A program made the translations under genes and the position numbers. Positions 43,769 through 51,860 of a stretch of 64,000 nt of DNA are shown one piece after another (position 1 is the first letter of the stretch; each line of letters starts with the position of its first letter). A model generated the notes under the pieces. The model was not told the origin of the DNA. It worked only from the letters and a program-made list of their open reading frames with translations, and did no database searches. Source of the stretch: Micromonospora carbonacea (GTDB lineage: Bacteria > Actinomycetota > Actinomycetes > Mycobacteriales > Micromonosporaceae); assembly GCF_014205165.1 (NCBI RefSeq), contig NZ_JACHMZ010000001.1:2378501-2442500 (forward strand), read 5' to 3'.

Positions 43769-44233
43769 GTGTACGCCGGTGAAGACGTCTTCCTCTCACG
43801 GATCGCGCTGGTGTCGCGTCGGTTGAAGAGCGAGGCGCAGCGTCGCCTCGCCCAGCACGGCGTGCACTCCGGCCAGCAGTTCGTGCTCGGCCGCCTCTGG
43901 GAACGCGACGGCCTGACCCCGGGCGAGATCGCGACGGCGATCAACGTCGAGGCGCCGACGGTCACCCGTGCCATCCAGCGGATGGTGGCTTCCGGCCTGC
44001 TGCGCGTCGCGGGCGACCAGCGCGACGGCAGGCGAGTCCGGGTGTGGCTGACCCCCAGGGGTGACCAGCTGCGCAACGTGGTGCCGGCGATCACCAGGGG
44101 CCTGGAGGAGGACGCGCTCGCGCTCCTGTCCGAGCAGGAGCGAAAGACCCTCGACAGCCTGCTCGAACGCATCGGCAAGGCATTGGACTACGGCGACAAC
44201 GGCGAGAACCTGCCGGACGACGAACCGGACTGA
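43769..44233 (+). CDS. MarR-family transcriptional regulator 1
   Basis: 154 residues from GTG 43769. Winged helix core: HSGQQFVLGRLWERDGLTPG, EIATAINVEAPTVTRAIQRM and the wing GDQRDGRRVRVWLTPRG. No cysteine-based sensor is apparent. A TTACCAT box ends 6 bp before the start and no ribosome-binding site is visible, which fits a leaderless transcript. It is divergent from the LLM/fgd pair and followed by a hairpin and the hemerythrin gene, so it may control either side. Confidence 0.9.
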   Translation: MYAGEDVFLSRIALVSRRLKSEAQRRLAQHGVHSGQQFVLGRLWERDGLTPGEIATAINVEAPTVTRAIQRMVASGLLRVAGDQRDGRRVRVWLTPRGDQLRNVVPAITRGLEEDALALLSEQERKTLDSLLERIGKALDYGDNGENLPDDEPD

Positions 44234-44251
44234 CCTCGAGACGACCTCGGG

Positions 44252-44274
44252 CGGGCCGGTGGGAGACCGGCCCG
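44252..44274 (+). terminator. 9-bp hairpin between MarR and hemerythrin genes
   Basis: CGGGCCGGT (44252-44260) and ACCGGCCCG (44266-44274) pair perfectly around GGGAG. It lies 18 bp after the MarR stop and 20 bp before the next start. It may be a terminator or a partial attenuator. Confidence 0.5.
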
Positions 44275-44293
44275 AGCGAATGAGGTTGACCGA

Positions 44294-44965
44294 GTGACGA
44301 CGGACATGGTGACCGAGTTTGACCTGCTGCCCTTCCTGCGCGCGCACGAGTGCTTCCGGCGCGACTTCGCCAGGCTGCGCGATCTGCTCAGCTCGGGGGA
44401 GGAGATCGACGAGGCGCGGCAGCGTGCCCTCGTCGAGCACTGGCGCGGTCTCGCCGCCGTGTTGCAGCACCACCACGAGAACGAGGACCGGGCCATCTTT
44501 CCGAGGGTGGCGGCGGTGTTCCCGTCGGCCGACGCGTCCCTGCGACAGATGGAGGCCGAGCACACCCGGCTCGACGTGTTGCTCACCCGGGCAGCGGACG
44601 TCCTGACGCGGGTGCGTGGCCCCGAGGACCGTCGGGCGGCCGCCGGGTTCGCCAACGAGTTGGACGAGGTCGTCGGCACCCACCTCGACGTCGAGGAGCG
44701 GGAGGTCGTACCGCTGCTTCCCGGTTGCTACACGCGCGACGAGTGGGCGGACATGGAGCGGCGGACCACTCGGGAGCTGGAGGAGGCCGGCCTGTTCCCC
44801 TTCCTGCTGCCGTGGATCGCCGAAGGCATGGACCCGGCTCTGGTGGAGCTAGCCCTGAACGGCTTCGGCGAAGGGGCGCGAGCCGCCTACCACGGCGCAT
44901 GGCTCGCCGAGTACGAGCGACGTCGCGCCGTGCTGTGGGCGGCCCCGGTGGGGGAGGCGAGGTGA
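44294..44965 (+). CDS. Hemerythrin HHE domain protein
   Basis: 223 residues. The four-helix diiron domain has ligands His18 (RAHECF), His60/61 with Glu64 (HHHENED), His90 (EAEHTRL) and His130 with Glu134 (GTHLDVEERE). The extra C-terminal 70 residues are helical and Trp-rich. Hemerythrins bind O2 or NO, or act as diiron oxidoreductases. In an oxidative polyketide cluster it could sense, store or activate oxygen (inference). It overlaps the SDR start by 4 bp, so both are made together. Confidence 0.9.
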   Translation: MTTDMVTEFDLLPFLRAHECFRRDFARLRDLLSSGEEIDEARQRALVEHWRGLAAVLQHHHENEDRAIFPRVAAVFPSADASLRQMEAEHTRLDVLLTRAADVLTRVRGPEDRRAAAGFANELDEVVGTHLDVEEREVVPLLPGCYTRDEWADMERRTTRELEEAGLFPFLLPWIAEGMDPALVELALNGFGEGARAAYHGAWLAEYERRRAVLWAAPVGEAR

Positions 44966-45801
44966 CGGAGCCGCCTCTGGCGCTGGTCACCGGCGCGACG
45001 GCAGGCATCGGGCACGCGGCGGTTCGGATACTGGCGGAGGCGGGCTGGGGCGTGCTGGTCCACGGGCGCACCGGGCACGCCGCGGCGCTTGCGTGCCGGC
45101 GGATCGAGGCCGACGTGCCCGGCGCGCGGCTGTGGCCCGTGCACGCCGACCTCGCGAGTCTGACGGAGGTCCGGGCGCTCGCCACGCGCGTCGCCGCGAC
45201 GCACCCGCCGCTGCGGGCGCTGATCAACAACGCCGGGCTGTTTCCCCCCAACCGGCTGGCGCACCGGCGCAGGTTGTCGGCCGACGGGTACGAGCTGACC
45301 TGGGCGGTGAACTACCTCGCCCCATTCGCGCTGACGACCGCGCTCATGGCGCGCACGGCGACGGTCGTCAACGTCGGCTCCGGCATGCTTGCCCGCGCCG
45401 AGCTGCGATGGGACGACCTGCAGCACGAGCGGTCGTGGGACCGTTCGTCGGCGTACGGGCAGTCGAAGCTGGCGCTCGTCATGTTCACCGGTGAGTTGGC
45501 CGCCCGTGCCGGGCGCGGGCGGCCGGTGGCCGTCGCAGTCAACCCCGGCTACACCGATACGCGGCTGGTCAGAGAGGCGTTCGGGGGGCCGGCGAACCCG
45601 GTCGAGGACGGGGCCGCGTGGGTGGTCCGGCCGCTGCTCGACGAGCGGGTCGCCAGCGTGACCGGGGCCTACTACGACCTTGGCGAGCGGACGGTCGCGC
45701 ATCCGCTCGCCACGGACCGTGCCGCCGGGTCCCGATTGTGGGACCTGACGCGCGAGCAGGTGGAGGCCGCGCTCAGGCCAGCGCCCGGGCCAGGAGGGTG
45801 A
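44962..45801 (+). CDS. Short-chain dehydrogenase/reductase 1
   Basis: NAD(P)-dependent SDR, 279 residues. TGATAGIG (about 10-17) is the dinucleotide loop. LINNAGLFPPNR carries NNAG, Ser is in VVNVGSGML, and the catalytic Tyr165-x-x-x-Lys169 reads AYGQSKLA. Length and the PVAVAVNPGYTDTRLV segment resemble retinol-dehydrogenase-like SDRs that act on bulky hydrophobic substrates. GTG start overlaps the hemerythrin stop. Its last 29 bp overlap the convergent LLM gene. Confidence 0.9.
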   Translation: MTEPPLALVTGATAGIGHAAVRILAEAGWGVLVHGRTGHAAALACRRIEADVPGARLWPVHADLASLTEVRALATRVAATHPPLRALINNAGLFPPNRLAHRRRLSADGYELTWAVNYLAPFALTTALMARTATVVNVGSGMLARAELRWDDLQHERSWDRSSAYGQSKLALVMFTGELAARAGRGRPVAVAVNPGYTDTRLVREAFGGPANPVEDGAAWVVRPLLDERVASVTGAYYDLGERTVAHPLATDRAAGSRLWDLTREQVEAALRPAPGPGG

Positions 45802-46627
45802 CCTGCTCGGGGTCGCTCAGACACGGGTGCAGGATCAGCTCGTCGCAACCCGCCTCGGCGAACGCGGCCACCGTCTCGCGAACGGCCCCCGCGTCGGTGA
45901 GCGCGCCGGCCGCCGTGAACTTCGCGAAGTCGCCGAGAAAGGCGTAGTAGTCCAGCAGATGCTCGTCGGCGGCGTGCCGGGCGCCGTCGCCGAGCGCGAA
46001 GTATCCGATCGCCGCCAACCGGGGCCTGCCCGGCCGCCCGTTTTCCGTCCACGCCCTGCACGCCTTCGGGGCGAGTTCGGAGAACATCTCCACGCGCCCG
46101 CCGGTGCTGATCCAACCGTCCGCGACCTCGCCGACCCGCCGGAACACCGCCTCGGCGCGGCCACCCAGCAGCACGGGAATGCGCTCCTGGACCGGGGCGG
46201 GGCCGATCTCGCCCGTGCCTTCCGAACCCGCCCACACGTCGCGCATCTCCGCGAGCATCTGCGCGAACCGCCTGCCGCGCTCGTGGTACCGCGTGCCGGT
46301 GACGGCGAAATCGTCGGCGCGGCCGCCCACCCCGAGGCCGAGGGTGAGCCGCCCGCCCGACAGACGGTCCACGCTGGCGACCTGCTTGGCGAGCAACGCC
46401 CCGCTCGGTCGGGCCGGCGCCACCAGGATCGTGGTCGCGAGCCGTATCCGCGTGGTCACCGCCGCCGCCGCCGCGAGTACGGTGAGCGGCTCGGCGTTCG
46501 CGTAGACCAGCCGGTCGATGACGCCGAGGGTGGAGAAGCCGAGCGCCTCCGCCCGCCTGGCCCACTCGACCACCTCGGACCCGCTGAAGCCAGGCACCGT
46601 CGACGGCAACCCAATTCCGATCTCCAT
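45773..46627 (-). CDS. LLM-class flavin/F420 oxidoreductase 2
   Basis: 284 residues from ATG 46627, chosen because AAAGG lies 7 bp upstream; the in-frame GTG 6 bp earlier is too close. Luciferase-like features: MEIGIGLPSTVPGFSGSEVV, IRLATTILVAPARPSGALLA, LTLGLGVGGRADDFAVTG and IPVLLGGRAEAVFRRVGEVA. It may use FMNH2 as a monooxygenase or F420; the sequence does not decide. It is convergent with, and overlaps, the SDR, and divergent from the flavodoxin gene. Confidence 0.87.
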   Translation of the reverse strand: MEIGIGLPSTVPGFSGSEVVEWARRAEALGFSTLGVIDRLVYANAEPLTVLAAAAAVTTRIRLATTILVAPARPSGALLAKQVASVDRLSGGRLTLGLGVGGRADDFAVTGTRYHERGRRFAQMLAEMRDVWAGSEGTGEIGPAPVQERIPVLLGGRAEAVFRRVGEVADGWISTGGRVEMFSELAPKACRAWTENGRPGRPRLAAIGYFALGDGARHAADEHLLDYYAFLGDFAKFTAAGALTDAGAVRETVAAFAEAGCDELILHPCLSDPEQVTLLARALA

Positions 46628-46737
46628 TTCCACACCTTTCGCCCGGCGGATTTCCGATCAGTGTCGGAGAGAAACTAGCGACCCGACGGCGGCGCTAGCA
46701 AGTGCCCCCGAAATACGGCACGCCCCCGTTTTGTCAG

Positions 46738-46750
46738 GACCGATCCGGTC
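46738..46750. promoter_or_regulatory. Inverted repeat in divergent LLM / flavodoxin promoter region
   Basis: GACCG (46738-46742) and CGGTC (46746-46750) flank ATC. The 236-bp divergent region also contains TTGACA at 46787-46792, a good -35 for the flavodoxin gene but with a weak -10. It could be bound by one of the cluster regulators. Confidence 0.3.
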
Positions 46751-46863
46751 GCGTTTCGTTCAATAATTGTCCGCGGAAGAAGGTTCTTGACAACGGGCAA
46801 GTAATCGACGATCCTCGAAGGCCGAGGGAATCTCGGAGACCAATTATGGTGCAGGGAGTTCCG

Positions 46864-47439
46864 ATGACCCGGGTGGCAATTATCTACTACAGTTCGGGTG
46901 GCACCGTCGCGCGTCTCGCCGAGGCCGTGTCCGCCGGCGCGGCGTCGGCGGGTGCCTCGGTCAGGTCGGTCGAGTTGCCGGCCACCGATCTGGAGCCGAT
47001 CGACCGTGCCCTCGCGGCGCTGAACTGGGCCGACGGACTCGTGATCGGCACCCCGGCCTGCTTCGGCAACGTCGCCGCCCCGGTCAAGCGGTTCATCGAC
47101 GCCACATGGACGTTGTGGGAGCAGGAGAAACTGGCGGACAAGGCGGTCGCCGGGTTCACGGCGGCCGGGTCCGACCACGGTGGGCACGAGACAACCCTGC
47201 TCGCCCTGTTCCAGAGCGTCTACCACTGGGGCGGCGTGATCGTCCCCGCCGGCTACGGGGATCCGGTGGTGCGCCGCGTGGGCGGGAATCCGTACGGTGT
47301 CTCGGCCAAGGCGCACCGCGACGGTTCCGTCGATGCCCCCGCCCTCGACGCGGCCCGGTACCTCGGCCGGCGCGTTGCCCGCTTCGCCGCGCTGATCCGC
47401 CAGGCGTCCGTCGTCGCCCCGTCCGTCTCCGCCAGCTGA
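46864..47439 (+). CDS. WrbA-like flavodoxin / NAD(P)H:quinone oxidoreductase 1
   Basis: 191 residues from ATG 46864 (GGGAG 6 bp upstream). FMN-binding loops: IIYYSSGGTVARLAEAVSAG, then VIGTPACFGNVAAPVKRFID and GSDHGGHETTLLALFQSVYH. This is the WrbA family, which reduces quinones by two electrons with NAD(P)H. In this cluster it may reduce quinone intermediates or supply reduced flavin. A paralogue sits at 61278. It begins the long rightward biosynthetic operon. Confidence 0.9.
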   Translation: MTRVAIIYYSSGGTVARLAEAVSAGAASAGASVRSVELPATDLEPIDRALAALNWADGLVIGTPACFGNVAAPVKRFIDATWTLWEQEKLADKAVAGFTAAGSDHGGHETTLLALFQSVYHWGGVIVPAGYGDPVVRRVGGNPYGVSAKAHRDGSVDAPALDAARYLGRRVARFAALIRQASVVAPSVSAS

Positions 47440-47478
47440 GAGCAGGCCGCGACCACGCGGCCACCCAGGAGGTTTGCC

Positions 47479-48591
47479 GTGCCGAAAACTGTCCGTGTCG
47501 GGGTGCTCGGTGCCGGGTGGGGCGCCGGCCTGCACCTGGAGGGGTTCCACCGCACCGAGGGCGCGGAGATCGTGGCGATCCTCAGCCGCACCAGAACACG
47601 GGCCGAGGAGCGCGCCGCGCAGTACGGGATCCGGCTCGTCACCGACTCGCTCGACGAGCTGATCGACGCGGTCGACGTGGTGTCCGTCGCCACCCCGCCC
47701 GCCGTGCACCTCGAACCGGTGCTGCGCGCCGTTGCCGCAGGCAGGCACGTCCTGTGCGACAAGCCGCTTGCCGCCGACCTCGAATCGGCCAGGTCCATCA
47801 TGGGTGCGGTGGCCGCGTCCGGTGTCCGGCACGCCAGCGGCTTCATCTGGCGCGACGACCCCGGCTTGCTGCGGATGCGCGAGCTGCTGACGGAAGGCGC
47901 CATCGGAAGGCTGGTCGAGATCCACTCGACGTGTCCCCTCGGTGTCCCGCAGCTACCCGCCACCTGGATGTACCAGGCGGACGAGGGCGGCGGCGCGCTC
48001 GCCCAGCACGGCAGCCACGTGATCGACCGTGCGCGGTGGCTCGTCGGCGCGGAGATCGACCGGGTGCGCGGCAGGCTCGCGTACGACGTCGACGACGCTG
48101 CCGCGCCCCGGCGGTTCCACGACATCACCGAGGCCTTCGCGTGGGCGCGGGACAACGACGGCCGCACCTCCGACGCGCCGAGGGTGCCCGTCACGGCGGA
48201 CACCGGTTACGACTTCAGCGCCGACTTCGACAACGGTGTGCGGGCCCGGTTCTGGGAAGCGTGGCACCTGCTGGGTCCGGTCGAGGACGAGGTGAGCCTC
48301 TACGGCGAGGACGGCGCGCTGCAGTGGCGCGGGGCCGCAGGGCTGTGGCTGTCGCGCCCCGGTGCACAGCCGACCCGGGTGGAGGTGCCGGAGACCGTCG
48401 CGTCGGGGGCGAACACGCCGCGCGAGGTGGGACTGCGCAAGTGGGCGGCACTGGCGGGGCGGTTCGTCGAGGCCATCCTCACCGGTGTCGAGAACGGGCA
48501 CCCCACGATCGTCGACGCCTGGCAGGTGGCGGCGGTCTCCGACGCCGTACGGCGCAGTCACCGCTCCGGTGGCTGGGAGAAGGTCGCCTGA
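47479..48591 (+). CDS. Gfo/Idh/MocA family oxidoreductase in polyketide cluster
   Basis: 370 residues, GTG with AGGAGG 6 bp upstream. Rossmann motif VGVLGAGWGAGLHLEGF (about 6-22). The catalytic lysine motif is LCDKPLAADLE near residue 95. QHGSHVIDRARWLVG near residue 175 matches the GxHxxD site. No sugar-biosynthesis genes are nearby, so it may reduce a polyketide carbonyl rather than a sugar (inference). It follows the flavodoxin gene by 39 bp in the same operon. Confidence 0.88.
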   Translation: MPKTVRVGVLGAGWGAGLHLEGFHRTEGAEIVAILSRTRTRAEERAAQYGIRLVTDSLDELIDAVDVVSVATPPAVHLEPVLRAVAAGRHVLCDKPLAADLESARSIMGAVAASGVRHASGFIWRDDPGLLRMRELLTEGAIGRLVEIHSTCPLGVPQLPATWMYQADEGGGALAQHGSHVIDRARWLVGAEIDRVRGRLAYDVDDAAAPRRFHDITEAFAWARDNDGRTSDAPRVPVTADTGYDFSADFDNGVRARFWEAWHLLGPVEDEVSLYGEDGALQWRGAAGLWLSRPGAQPTRVEVPETVASGANTPREVGLRKWAALAGRFVEAILTGVENGHPTIVDAWQVAAVSDAVRRSHRSGGWEKVA

Positions 48592-48631
48592 CCCGCCGCG
48601 CGCGGGGCCAGGGCGGGACATGGAGGTCCAC

Positions 48632-48964
48632 ATGAACGAGCAGACGAACGAGGACGATCACGGCTACCGGGTGCTGTTCCTGCTCCGGCTCAAGCCGGGC
48701 ACCGCGGAGGAGTTCCTGCACGCGTACGAGAAGGTGCGCTGGGAGGTGGCCTCGCTGCCTGGTCACCGCGTCGACCAGGTCTGCCAGTCGACCGAGGACC
48801 CGGACGACTGGCTGATCACGAGCGAGTGGCACAGCGCGGCGGACTTCCTCGAGTGGGAGCGTTCCCCCGGACACCGCGAGCTGGCCGCCCCGATGCTGGC
48901 CTGCGTGGTGGAGCGCCGCTCGGTGCGCTTCACCGTCCGGCGTGAGACCAGGGTGGAGGAGTGA
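48632..48964 (+). CDS. Antibiotic biosynthesis monooxygenase (ABM) domain protein
   Basis: 110 residues from ATG 48632 (GGAGG 6-7 bp upstream). Ferredoxin-like dimeric fold: YRVLFLLRLKPGTAEEFLHA, VASLPGHRVDQVCQSTEDPD, WLITSEWHSAADFLEWERSP. Members of this family are cofactor-free anthrone oxygenases or cyclase-like proteins in aromatic polyketide pathways. It overlaps the FAD monooxygenase start by 4 bp, so the two may act on the same intermediate. Confidence 0.87.
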   Translation: MNEQTNEDDHGYRVLFLLRLKPGTAEEFLHAYEKVRWEVASLPGHRVDQVCQSTEDPDDWLITSEWHSAADFLEWERSPGHRELAAPMLACVVERRSVRFTVRRETRVEE

Positions 48965-50181
48965 GCGGCAGCGCCACCGGCAGCGTGGTCGTCGTCGGCG
49001 CCGGGGTCGGCGGCCTGGCCGCCGCGATCGGCATGGCCGGGCTGGGCCACCGGGTGACGGTGCTGGAACGCCGGGTGGCGCAGGAACGACTGTCCGGTGC
49101 GTGCCTCGGCGTGCAGTCCAACGCCGCCATGGCCCTGCGGATGCTCGGAGTCGCGAAACCGGTGCTCACGGCCGGCGTACCCGTCGGGGAGTACCGGCTG
49201 GTGTCCTGGCGGGGACGCTACCTCGCCAGCTGGTCGTTGGCCGAGGCCACGGCGCAGCTGGGCGCCCCGAGCGTCACGGTGCCGAGGGCGGTCCTGATGG
49301 CCGCGCTGAGGTCGGGGGTGCCCGACGAGGCCGTGCGGACCGGTGCGCCGGTCGCGGCCGTGGACGAGGACGCGACCGGGGTCACCGCGCACCTCGTCGA
49401 CGGCACCACGGTCCGCGGCGACCTCCTCATCGGAGCGGACGGACTGCACTCCACGGTGCGCGCGCACGTCGTCGGCGACCGCGCGCCGACCAGCTACGCA
49501 GGCTACGACTCGTGGCGGGGCACCGCGCCGGTCTCGGTGGAGACGGTGTCGGAGGGCACCGCGCTGCACGTGGTCGGTGCGGGCCGTAGCTTCGGAGCGT
49601 GGCCGTTGCCGGACGGGCGGACCTACTGGGTTGCCACGCTCGCCGACCCGCCGCGGACCGTGGACCTCGTCGGAGAGTTCGTCACCGCACCGCCGTTCGT
49701 CGGCCGCCTGCTCAAGGCCACCGACCCCGACGCGGTGCTGCGTACGCCGATCCACGACCGCGACCCGGTGGACACGTGGCACACCGGGCGGGTCGCGCTG
49801 CTCGGCGACGCGGTGCACCCGATGCAGCCGACGACCGGCCAGGGCGGATCGCAGGCGCTGCTCGACGTGCTCGCGCTGACGGCGGAGCTGCGCGGTGTCG
49901 ACCTGGCCGACGCGGGTGCCCTCCGCAGATCGCTCGCCGCGTACCAGACCCGCCGCGGCCCCGCGACCGAGGGCATGGTCCGCGAGGCACGAGAGATCGG
50001 CCGCATGCACCACCTCTCGTCACCCGTGGCCACGCGCGTGCGCGATCTCGTGCTGCGTGCGACGCCGAGGCGGGTGTGGCAGCGCCGCACCACCGCCCGG
50101 CTCGACGAGCTGGAACTGCTGTCGGCCTGGCAGCGTCCTTCCCCCGACCGAGGAGAGCCCACATGGAACGACACGCACTGA
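48961..50181 (+). CDS. FAD-dependent aromatic monooxygenase (PHBH type)
   Basis: 406 residues. FAD motifs in order: GxGxxG in VVVVGAGVGGLAAAIGMAGL (about 8-27), the DG motif LLIGADGLHSTVRAHV (about 157-172), and the GD motif VALLGDAVHPMQPTTGQGGS (about 278-297). This is a group A hydroxylase, as in spore-pigment (whiE ORFVIII-like) and other aromatic polyketide clusters. It probably hydroxylates the cyclised polyketide. The start overlaps the ABM stop, and its end overlaps the SchA/CurD gene by 19 bp. Confidence 0.92.
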   Translation: MSGSATGSVVVVGAGVGGLAAAIGMAGLGHRVTVLERRVAQERLSGACLGVQSNAAMALRMLGVAKPVLTAGVPVGEYRLVSWRGRYLASWSLAEATAQLGAPSVTVPRAVLMAALRSGVPDEAVRTGAPVAAVDEDATGVTAHLVDGTTVRGDLLIGADGLHSTVRAHVVGDRAPTSYAGYDSWRGTAPVSVETVSEGTALHVVGAGRSFGAWPLPDGRTYWVATLADPPRTVDLVGEFVTAPPFVGRLLKATDPDAVLRTPIHDRDPVDTWHTGRVALLGDAVHPMQPTTGQGGSQALLDVLALTAELRGVDLADAGALRRSLAAYQTRRGPATEGMVREAREIGRMHHLSSPVATRVRDLVLRATPRRVWQRRTTARLDELELLSAWQRPSPDRGEPTWNDTH

Positions 50182-50885
50182 CGTTCACGGTGCGGCCGGG
50201 CACCGAGCAGGAGGCCCGGCGCGTGCTCGCCGGCTACCCACGTCCGGCCACCGAGATTGACGGGGGTGCCCGCCTCCTGGGTACTTCGGTGTTCTTCTGG
50301 CGCAACCGGGTCGTGCGCGTCATGGACGTGGACGGACCGCTGCCGCTGATCATGCGGCACCTGTCCGCCCAGCCCGCCATCCGGCGGACCGAGTCGGCCC
50401 TCAACCCCCTCCTGACCGAGAAGCGCGACCTCGAAGCGCCGACCGGGGCCCGGGACTTCTTCGCCCGCGCGATGATGACCAGGGTCGTGCACCGGGTCAC
50501 CGACCCGGCGCTGCTGGCCCCCGGCGGCGAGCGGATCCGGATCGCGTTGCGGTACCCCGTGCGTCCGGGCCGCGGCGACGACATCGCCGAGCTTCTCGGA
50601 GCCGGACGCCCGCTGCTCGGTGCCGCCACGACGACGCCCCTCGCGAGCACCAGCGTGTTCTGGCACGGGGACTTCGTGGTACGGGTCGCCGACTTCGTCG
50701 GCGGGCTTGACGCCGCTGCGGACCACCTCGGCAGGACGGTGGTGGGCGCACCGACGACCGCCGGCATGACCGGGCTGCTCGAGCCGGGCTGGGATCTGAC
50801 GACGCCCGCGGGGTTCGCGCGGTTCTTCGCCGAGCAACGGCTGGATCTGGTCACCCACCGCCAGTCGGACGCGGTGTCCTCATGA
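50163..50885 (+). CDS. SchA/CurD-like protein with duplicated domain
   Basis: 240 residues. The SchA/CurD domain is characteristic of spore-pigment polyketide clusters (whiE ORFI, schA, curD). Here it looks repeated. Residues about 5-90 have TFTVRPGTEQEARRVL ... TSVFFWRNRVVRVMDVDG, and residues about 120-215 have IALRYPVRPGRGDDIAELL ... TSVFWHGDFVVRVADFVGG. Biochemical role is not established; a dimeric ferredoxin-like fold is likely. ATG overlaps the monooxygenase end by 19 bp, and its stop overlaps the next ATG. Confidence 0.87.
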   Translation: MERHALTFTVRPGTEQEARRVLAGYPRPATEIDGGARLLGTSVFFWRNRVVRVMDVDGPLPLIMRHLSAQPAIRRTESALNPLLTEKRDLEAPTGARDFFARAMMTRVVHRVTDPALLAPGGERIRIALRYPVRPGRGDDIAELLGAGRPLLGAATTTPLASTSVFWHGDFVVRVADFVGGLDAAADHLGRTVVGAPTTAGMTGLLEPGWDLTTPAGFARFFAEQRLDLVTHRQSDAVSS

Positions 50886-51826
50886 CCGACAGGACGACGC
50901 GCCCCGCCGTGCGGCCGGGACGACCGGTCGAGGAGGCGATCCCCGCGCCCGACCTCAGCCGCCTCACGCTCGCCGTGGTCGGACTCGGCACCATGGGCGG
51001 TGGCATGGCCGAGCGGATCGCCGAGACGGGTGCCGTGCTCCGGGTCCACAACCGCACCGCGGGCCGGGCCCGCGCCGGGCTGACCGTCGCGGCCACACCG
51101 GAGGAGGCGGCGCGCGGCGCGGACGTCGTGCTCGTCTCCGTCGCGGACGACGCTGCGCTGCGGGCCGTGCTCACCGGGCCGCAGGGGGTGTTCGCCGCCC
51201 GGCCGAACCTGGTGGTCAACGCGACCACCGTGGCGCCGGAGGCCGTGCGGAAGCTGGCGGACCGAGGACCGCTGATCGACGCCGGTGTGGTCGGCAACGG
51301 ACACCACGCGCGTAGCGGACTGCTGCGCTGGTACGTCGGCGGTCCGGACCCCCTCGTCCGGCGCGCGGAGCCGGTGCTGCGCGCGCTGGGTCGGCAGGTC
51401 CTGCACGTCGGAGCGCTCGGCAGCGGCATGTCCCTGAAACTGATCATGAACATGATCATGGGGGTCGAGATGCAGGCGCTCGCCGAGGCCATCGGGCTCG
51501 GCGAGGCGGCGGGCCTCGACCGGCGCACCGTGCTCGACGCGGTGACGGGCAGCGGCTTCGCCGCGCCGGTGATGCGGTTCAAGGCCGAGCGCATGACGCA
51601 GCGGTCCTACGAGAGCCCCGACTTCCGCCTACGCCTGATGGCCAAGGACCTCACCCTCGCGGTCGGGGAGGCCGAACGCCACGGGGTCGTGCTGCCCATG
51701 GCGGGCGCGGCGGCAGGCAGCCACGAGGAGGCCGTACGCCGGGGCCACGGTGACGACGACTGCGCGGCGGTCGCGGAGATCTTCGCGGCCGGGCCCGTCG
51801 GCGCGGAGTGGGGAGGGCGGACGTGA
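50882..51826 (+). CDS. Beta-hydroxyacid dehydrogenase-like NAD(P) oxidoreductase
   Basis: 314 residues of the 6-phosphogluconate/3-hydroxyisobutyrate dehydrogenase family. N-terminal Rossmann motif LAVVGLGTMGGGMAERIAET (about 30-50), then ARGADVVLVSVADDAALRAV. The catalytic Lys186 and Asn190 lie in GSGMSLKLIMNMIMG. Related proteins include imine reductases, but the conserved lysine argues for beta-hydroxyacid-type chemistry. It is unusual in an aromatic polyketide operon and sits between the SchA/CurD and cupin genes. Confidence 0.88.
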   Translation: MTDRTTRPAVRPGRPVEEAIPAPDLSRLTLAVVGLGTMGGGMAERIAETGAVLRVHNRTAGRARAGLTVAATPEEAARGADVVLVSVADDAALRAVLTGPQGVFAARPNLVVNATTVAPEAVRKLADRGPLIDAGVVGNGHHARSGLLRWYVGGPDPLVRRAEPVLRALGRQVLHVGALGSGMSLKLIMNMIMGVEMQALAEAIGLGEAAGLDRRTVLDAVTGSGFAAPVMRFKAERMTQRSYESPDFRLRLMAKDLTLAVGEAERHGVVLPMAGAAAGSHEEAVRRGHGDDDCAAVAEIFAAGPVGAEWGGRT

Positions 51827-51860
51827 CCGGACCGTTCCGGCGTGACGCGGAGGCGAGCGG

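Noticed and set aside
47479..48591. Deoxysugar biosynthesis role for the Gfo/Idh gene
   Set aside because: No glycosyltransferase, NDP-sugar synthase or dehydratase lies in the polyketide cluster, so a sugar pathway is not supported.
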